From Verrucomicrobia bacterium 12-59-8 (GTDB lineage Bacteria > Verrucomicrobiota > Verrucomicrobiae > Verrucomicrobiales > Verrucomicrobiaceae), in the NCBI GenBank assembly GCA_002279765.1, contig NCCR01000049.1:10535-34248 (forward strand): a DNA stretch of 23,714 nt, in the 5' to 3' direction. Numbering within the stretch: position 1 is the stretch's first letter; every line of letters begins with the position of its first letter. Position numbers and translations under genes: made by a program. Positions 21,588 to 23,714 of this stretch are shown here, piece after piece. The notes under the pieces are model-generated. The model did not search any database and had not been told where the DNA came from. It worked only from the letters and a program-made list of their open reading frames with translations.

Positions 21588-21672
21588 TGGTGCTCGGGAA
21601 GGGACTCGAACCCTTAAGCCTTTCGGCACAAGATCCTTAGTCTTGCGCGTATACCAATTCCGCCACCCGAGC
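21588..21672 (-). tRNA. tRNA-Leu, anticodon AAG, CCA encoded
   Basis: An 85-nt cloverleaf. Acceptor arms GCTCGGG and CCCGAGC pair perfectly over 7 bp, followed by discriminator A and CCA. The D-arm is GCG/CGC around a GG-containing loop; the anticodon stem CAAGA/TCTTG is perfect; the loop is C-T-A-A-G-G-A, placing T at 33 and A-A-G at 34-36 (genomic 21638-21636), with G at 37. A long variable arm (TGCCGAAAGGC) marks a class II tRNA. The T-arm AAGGG/CCCTT holds TTCGAGT. Long variable arm, A73 discriminator and the xAG anticodon all fit leucine. The usual bacterial Leu anticodons are CAG, GAG, TAG, TAA and CAA; AAG is unusual and would need A34-to-inosine editing to read CUC as well as CUU. Confidence 0.96.
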
Positions 21673-21695
21673 AGGTGCTGAAAACAGGGGCCGCG

Positions 21696-21722
21696 AATAT
21701 AGACGACTCAGTTTTTATGCAA
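21696..21722 (-). promoter_or_regulatory. Putative sigma-70-type promoter for the tRNA-Leu gene
   Basis: On the minus strand TTGCAT (-35-like, 21722-21717) and TATATT (-10-like, 21701-21696) are separated by 15 bp. The -10 element ends about 23 bp before the mature tRNA 5' end, a sensible leader length. The spacer is two bases short of the 17-bp optimum, so strength is uncertain. The -35 element overlaps one of the TGCATAAAAAC repeats. Confidence 0.45.
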
Positions 21723-21745
21723 CCACTGTTTTACGTTTTTATGCA
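21711..21745. repeat. Direct repeat GTTTTTATGCA, two copies
   Basis: An 11-bp perfect repeat occurs at 21711-21721 and 21735-21745, 24 bp from start to start, between the divergent tRNA and esterase genes. On the minus strand each copy reads TGCATAAAAAC, and the one nearer the tRNA overlaps its -35-like element. It could be a regulator binding pair or a duplicated promoter element. Confidence 0.45.
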
Positions 21746-21816
21746 CTTCCGTTCCCTTCCGCGCAAAAGACGATCACTCTTGCCTTTGCGGCGCGTTTTG
21801 GCTGTCATCCCATCTC

Positions 21817-23714
21817 ATGCGCACTTCCTTGCTCCTCTGCCTGCTGCCGTCCCTTGTGCTCGCAGCCTCGCCCTACCCTGAAAAGACCCCCGACACCGTG
21901 GGAAACAGGCTCATCGACCGCTACTTTGCCGAGCAGGCACGCGAGATCACCGCAGACAACGGCCTCACACAGATCCAGACCGCCGCAGACTGGGAGGCCA
22001 AGGCACCCGAGTACCGCCGCCAGATGTTCGAGATGCTCGGCCTCGATCCCCTGCCGGAGAAAACCCCGCTCCACGCCACCAAGACCGGCGAACTCAAAGG
22101 CGACGGCTACGTGGTCGAAAAAATGCACTTCCAGTCCATGCCCGGACTCTACGTCACGGCCAATCTCTACCTCCCTGAGAAGGTCGAACAGCCCCTGCCC
22201 ACCATCCTCTACGTCTGCGGCCATGCCAATGTGGTTAAGGAAGGCATCAGCATGGGCAACAAGACCGGCTATGAGCACCACGGCGTCTGGTACGCTCGCC
22301 ATGGCTATGCCTGCCTGATCATCGACACAGTGCAGCTCGGCGAGATCCGCGGCGAGCACCACGGCACCTTCAGCAAAGGCCGCTGGTGGTGGTACTCTCG
22401 CGGCTACACCCCCGCCGGGCTTGAAGCCTGGAGCTGCATCCGCGCCCTCGACTACCTCGAAACCCGCAAGGAAGTGGACAAGACACGCTTTGGCGTCACC
22501 GGCCGCAGCGGCGGCGGCGCCTACTCCTGGTGGATCACCGCCCTGGATGAACGCATCAAAGCCAGCGCCCCCACCGCCGGCGTCACCGACATGCAGAATC
22601 AGGTCATCGACGGCTGCATCGAAGGCCACTGCGACTGCATGTTCTTCGTGAATACCTACCGCTGGAATTTCGAGCGCATGGTCGCCCTCGCCGCTCCGCG
22701 CCCCCTGCTGATCGTCAACACCGACAAAGACACCATTTTCCCCATCGACGGCGTCTTCCGCATCTATCAGGACGTGCGCAGGATCTACACCCTGCTCGGC
22801 AAAGAGGGCAACATCGGCCTCCAGGTCGCCGAAGGTCCGCACCAAGATCTGCAGCCGCTGAACATCGGCGCGTTTCATTGGTTCGAGCGCTTCCTCAAAG
22901 GCGCCGATTCCATGGCCGTGCTCGACGAAGGCGCGAAGAAAAGCATCGAGCCCGCCTCCCTGCGCGTCTTCACCGAACTCCCCAAGGACGAGATCAACAC
23001 CAAGGCCGACGAAACCTTCGTCCCCATGGCCAAAGCACCTGCACCCGTCACCAATGCCACCGACTGGACCAAGCAGAGCGACACTTGGATGAACGACCTC
23101 AAAGAAAAGGTCTTCAACGGCTGGCCCAAGGAAATCGCCTCCGTCAATCCGCAGAAGGAAAACAGCGCCGAAGTCGATGGTATCCGCATGATCGCCTACG
23201 ACTTCGACAGCCAGTCCCCCTTCCGCCTGCGCCTTTACGTTGTCCATCGCGATGGCCTCCGCGCCGAAGACCTCGATCTCGTCGCGCTCAATGTGCTCGA
23301 CGAAGCCGGCTGGGATGAATTCTGCTCCACCTACCACAGCCGTTTTGGCAAGCTCATCGATGTCTTCCCCGGTGCCCCCAAAGACGACACCGCCTTTGAG
23401 CAGGAAAAGAAGATGTTCACCAATTTCAAATGGGGTATGGCCTACATCTGCCCACGCGGCATCGGCCCCACCGCCTGGACTGGCAGCGACAAGGCTCAAA
23501 TCCAGCGCCTCCGCCGCTTCTACCTCCTCGGCCAGACTCTCGATGGCATGCGCGTCTGGGACATCCGCCGCACGCTCCAGACCATCCGCGCCATCCCCGG
23601 CTTCGGCGAAACCCCGCTGTGGATCCAGGCCCACCGCGACATGGCCGTTGATGCCCTCTACGCCTCCCTCTTTGAAGACAACGTCAAGCGCCTCGACCTC
23701 CACGACATGCCCCT
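21817..23714 (+). CDS. Secreted alpha/beta hydrolase, acetylxylan-esterase-like, C-terminus outside window
   Basis: Open from ATG at 21817 to the right edge, 632 codons plus two bases, no stop. The start gives a clean signal peptide, MRTSLLLCLLPSLVLA, with likely cleavage near residues 16-17. The first domain shows LYVCGHAN (131-138, oxyanion region), W-W-W-Y-S-R-G-Y (190-197), the nucleophile elbow GRSGGG with Ser231, an N-T-D-K-D-T-I-F-P segment with Asp303 or Asp305 as acid, and EGPHQD with His342. These match the large acetylxylan esterase/dienelactone-hydrolase-like proteins common in Verrucomicrobiota and Planctomycetota, expected to remove acetyl groups or cleave esters on polysaccharides in the periplasm. 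A second alpha/beta-hydrolase-like half is seen at about 480-632 (LLGQTLDGMRVWDIRR at 571-586), where the expected elbow reads WIQAHRDMAV, without G-x-S-x-G. No clear Shine-Dalgarno precedes the start. Divergent from the tRNA. Exact substrate unknown; a peptidase-like hydrolase is a less likely alternative. Confidence 0.9.
   Translation, partial: MRTSLLLCLLPSLVLAASPYPEKTPDTVGNRLIDRYFAEQAREITADNGLTQIQTAADWEAKAPEYRRQMFEMLGLDPLPEKTPLHATKTGELKGDGYVVEKMHFQSMPGLYVTANLYLPEKVEQPLPTILYVCGHANVVKEGISMGNKTGYEHHGVWYARHGYACLIIDTVQLGEIRGEHHGTFSKGRWWWYSRGYTPAGLEAWSCIRALDYLETRKEVDKTRFGVTGRSGGGAYSWWITALDERIKASAPTAGVTDMQNQVIDGCIEGHCDCMFFVNTYRWNFERMVALAAPRPLLIVNTDKDTIFPIDGVFRIYQDVRRIYTLLGKEGNIGLQVAEGPHQDLQPLNIGAFHWFERFLKGADSMAVLDEGAKKSIEPASLRVFTELPKDEINTKADETFVPMAKAPAPVTNATDWTKQSDTWMNDLKEKVFNGWPKEIASVNPQKENSAEVDGIRMIAYDFDSQSPFRLRLYVVHRDGLRAEDLDLVALNVLDEAGWDEFCSTYHSRFGKLIDVFPGAPKDDTAFEQEKKMFTNFKWGMAYICPRGIGPTAWTGSDKAQIQRLRRFYLLGQTLDGMRVWDIRRTLQTIRAIPGFGETPLWIQAHRDMAVDALYASLFEDNVKRLDLHDMP

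Noticed and set aside
21805..23703. Minus-strand open frame of 632 codons opposite the esterase
   Set aside because: It is the antisense of a gene with a signal peptide and a Ser-Asp-His set. Its openness follows from the sense codon bias; the translation is Val/Ala/Gly/Asp/Glu-rich with no domain I recognise.

Overview
The window looks like a piece of a chromosome from the Verrucomicrobiota (Prosthecobacter/Verrucomicrobium-like), or less likely the Planctomycetota. This is inferred from protein architecture: a giant secreted protein of autotransporter-associated beta-strand repeats beside a long two-domain acetylxylan-esterase-like hydrolase. No phylogenetic marker gene is present. Both protein genes run off the window, one at each edge.

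Positions 1-20699 (minus strand) are one continuous reading frame. It starts near 20699 (or 20684), has a signal peptide, and is still open at position 1, so at least about 6,899 residues are encoded and the C-terminus lies outside. I translated it at many points from end to end and found the same frame each time. It is rich in Gly, Thr, Ser, Asn, Ala and Val and is built from repeats at several scales: scattered beta-strand motifs of the N-T-Y-S/T-G type; seven divergent copies of a larger module containing an N-G-I-I-G-x-W-like segment; thirteen copies of a short G-L-x-x-G-x-x-V-x-G module, six of them in a regular tandem array near the left edge and three in another array; and one PA14-like domain near the middle. 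Expected role: a very large surface or secreted fibre, probably for adhesion or polysaccharide contact.

Positions 20700-21568 hold no gene I can support, only some small inverted repeats. Positions 21588-21672 (minus) encode a complete tRNA-Leu with encoded CCA whose anticodon reads AAG, an unusual anticodon for bacteria. A perfect 8-bp hairpin follows it directly, and a plausible promoter lies upstream.

Positions 21817-23714 (plus) are the start of a secreted alpha/beta hydrolase of the acetylxylan esterase type, with a full Ser-Asp-His set in the first domain and an apparently degenerate second domain. It is transcribed divergently from the tRNA and the giant gene. A link between the surface protein and the esterase (binding and deacetylating plant or algal polysaccharide) is possible but rests only on proximity and family knowledge. 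The many long open frames antisense to both genes are treated as composition artefacts.
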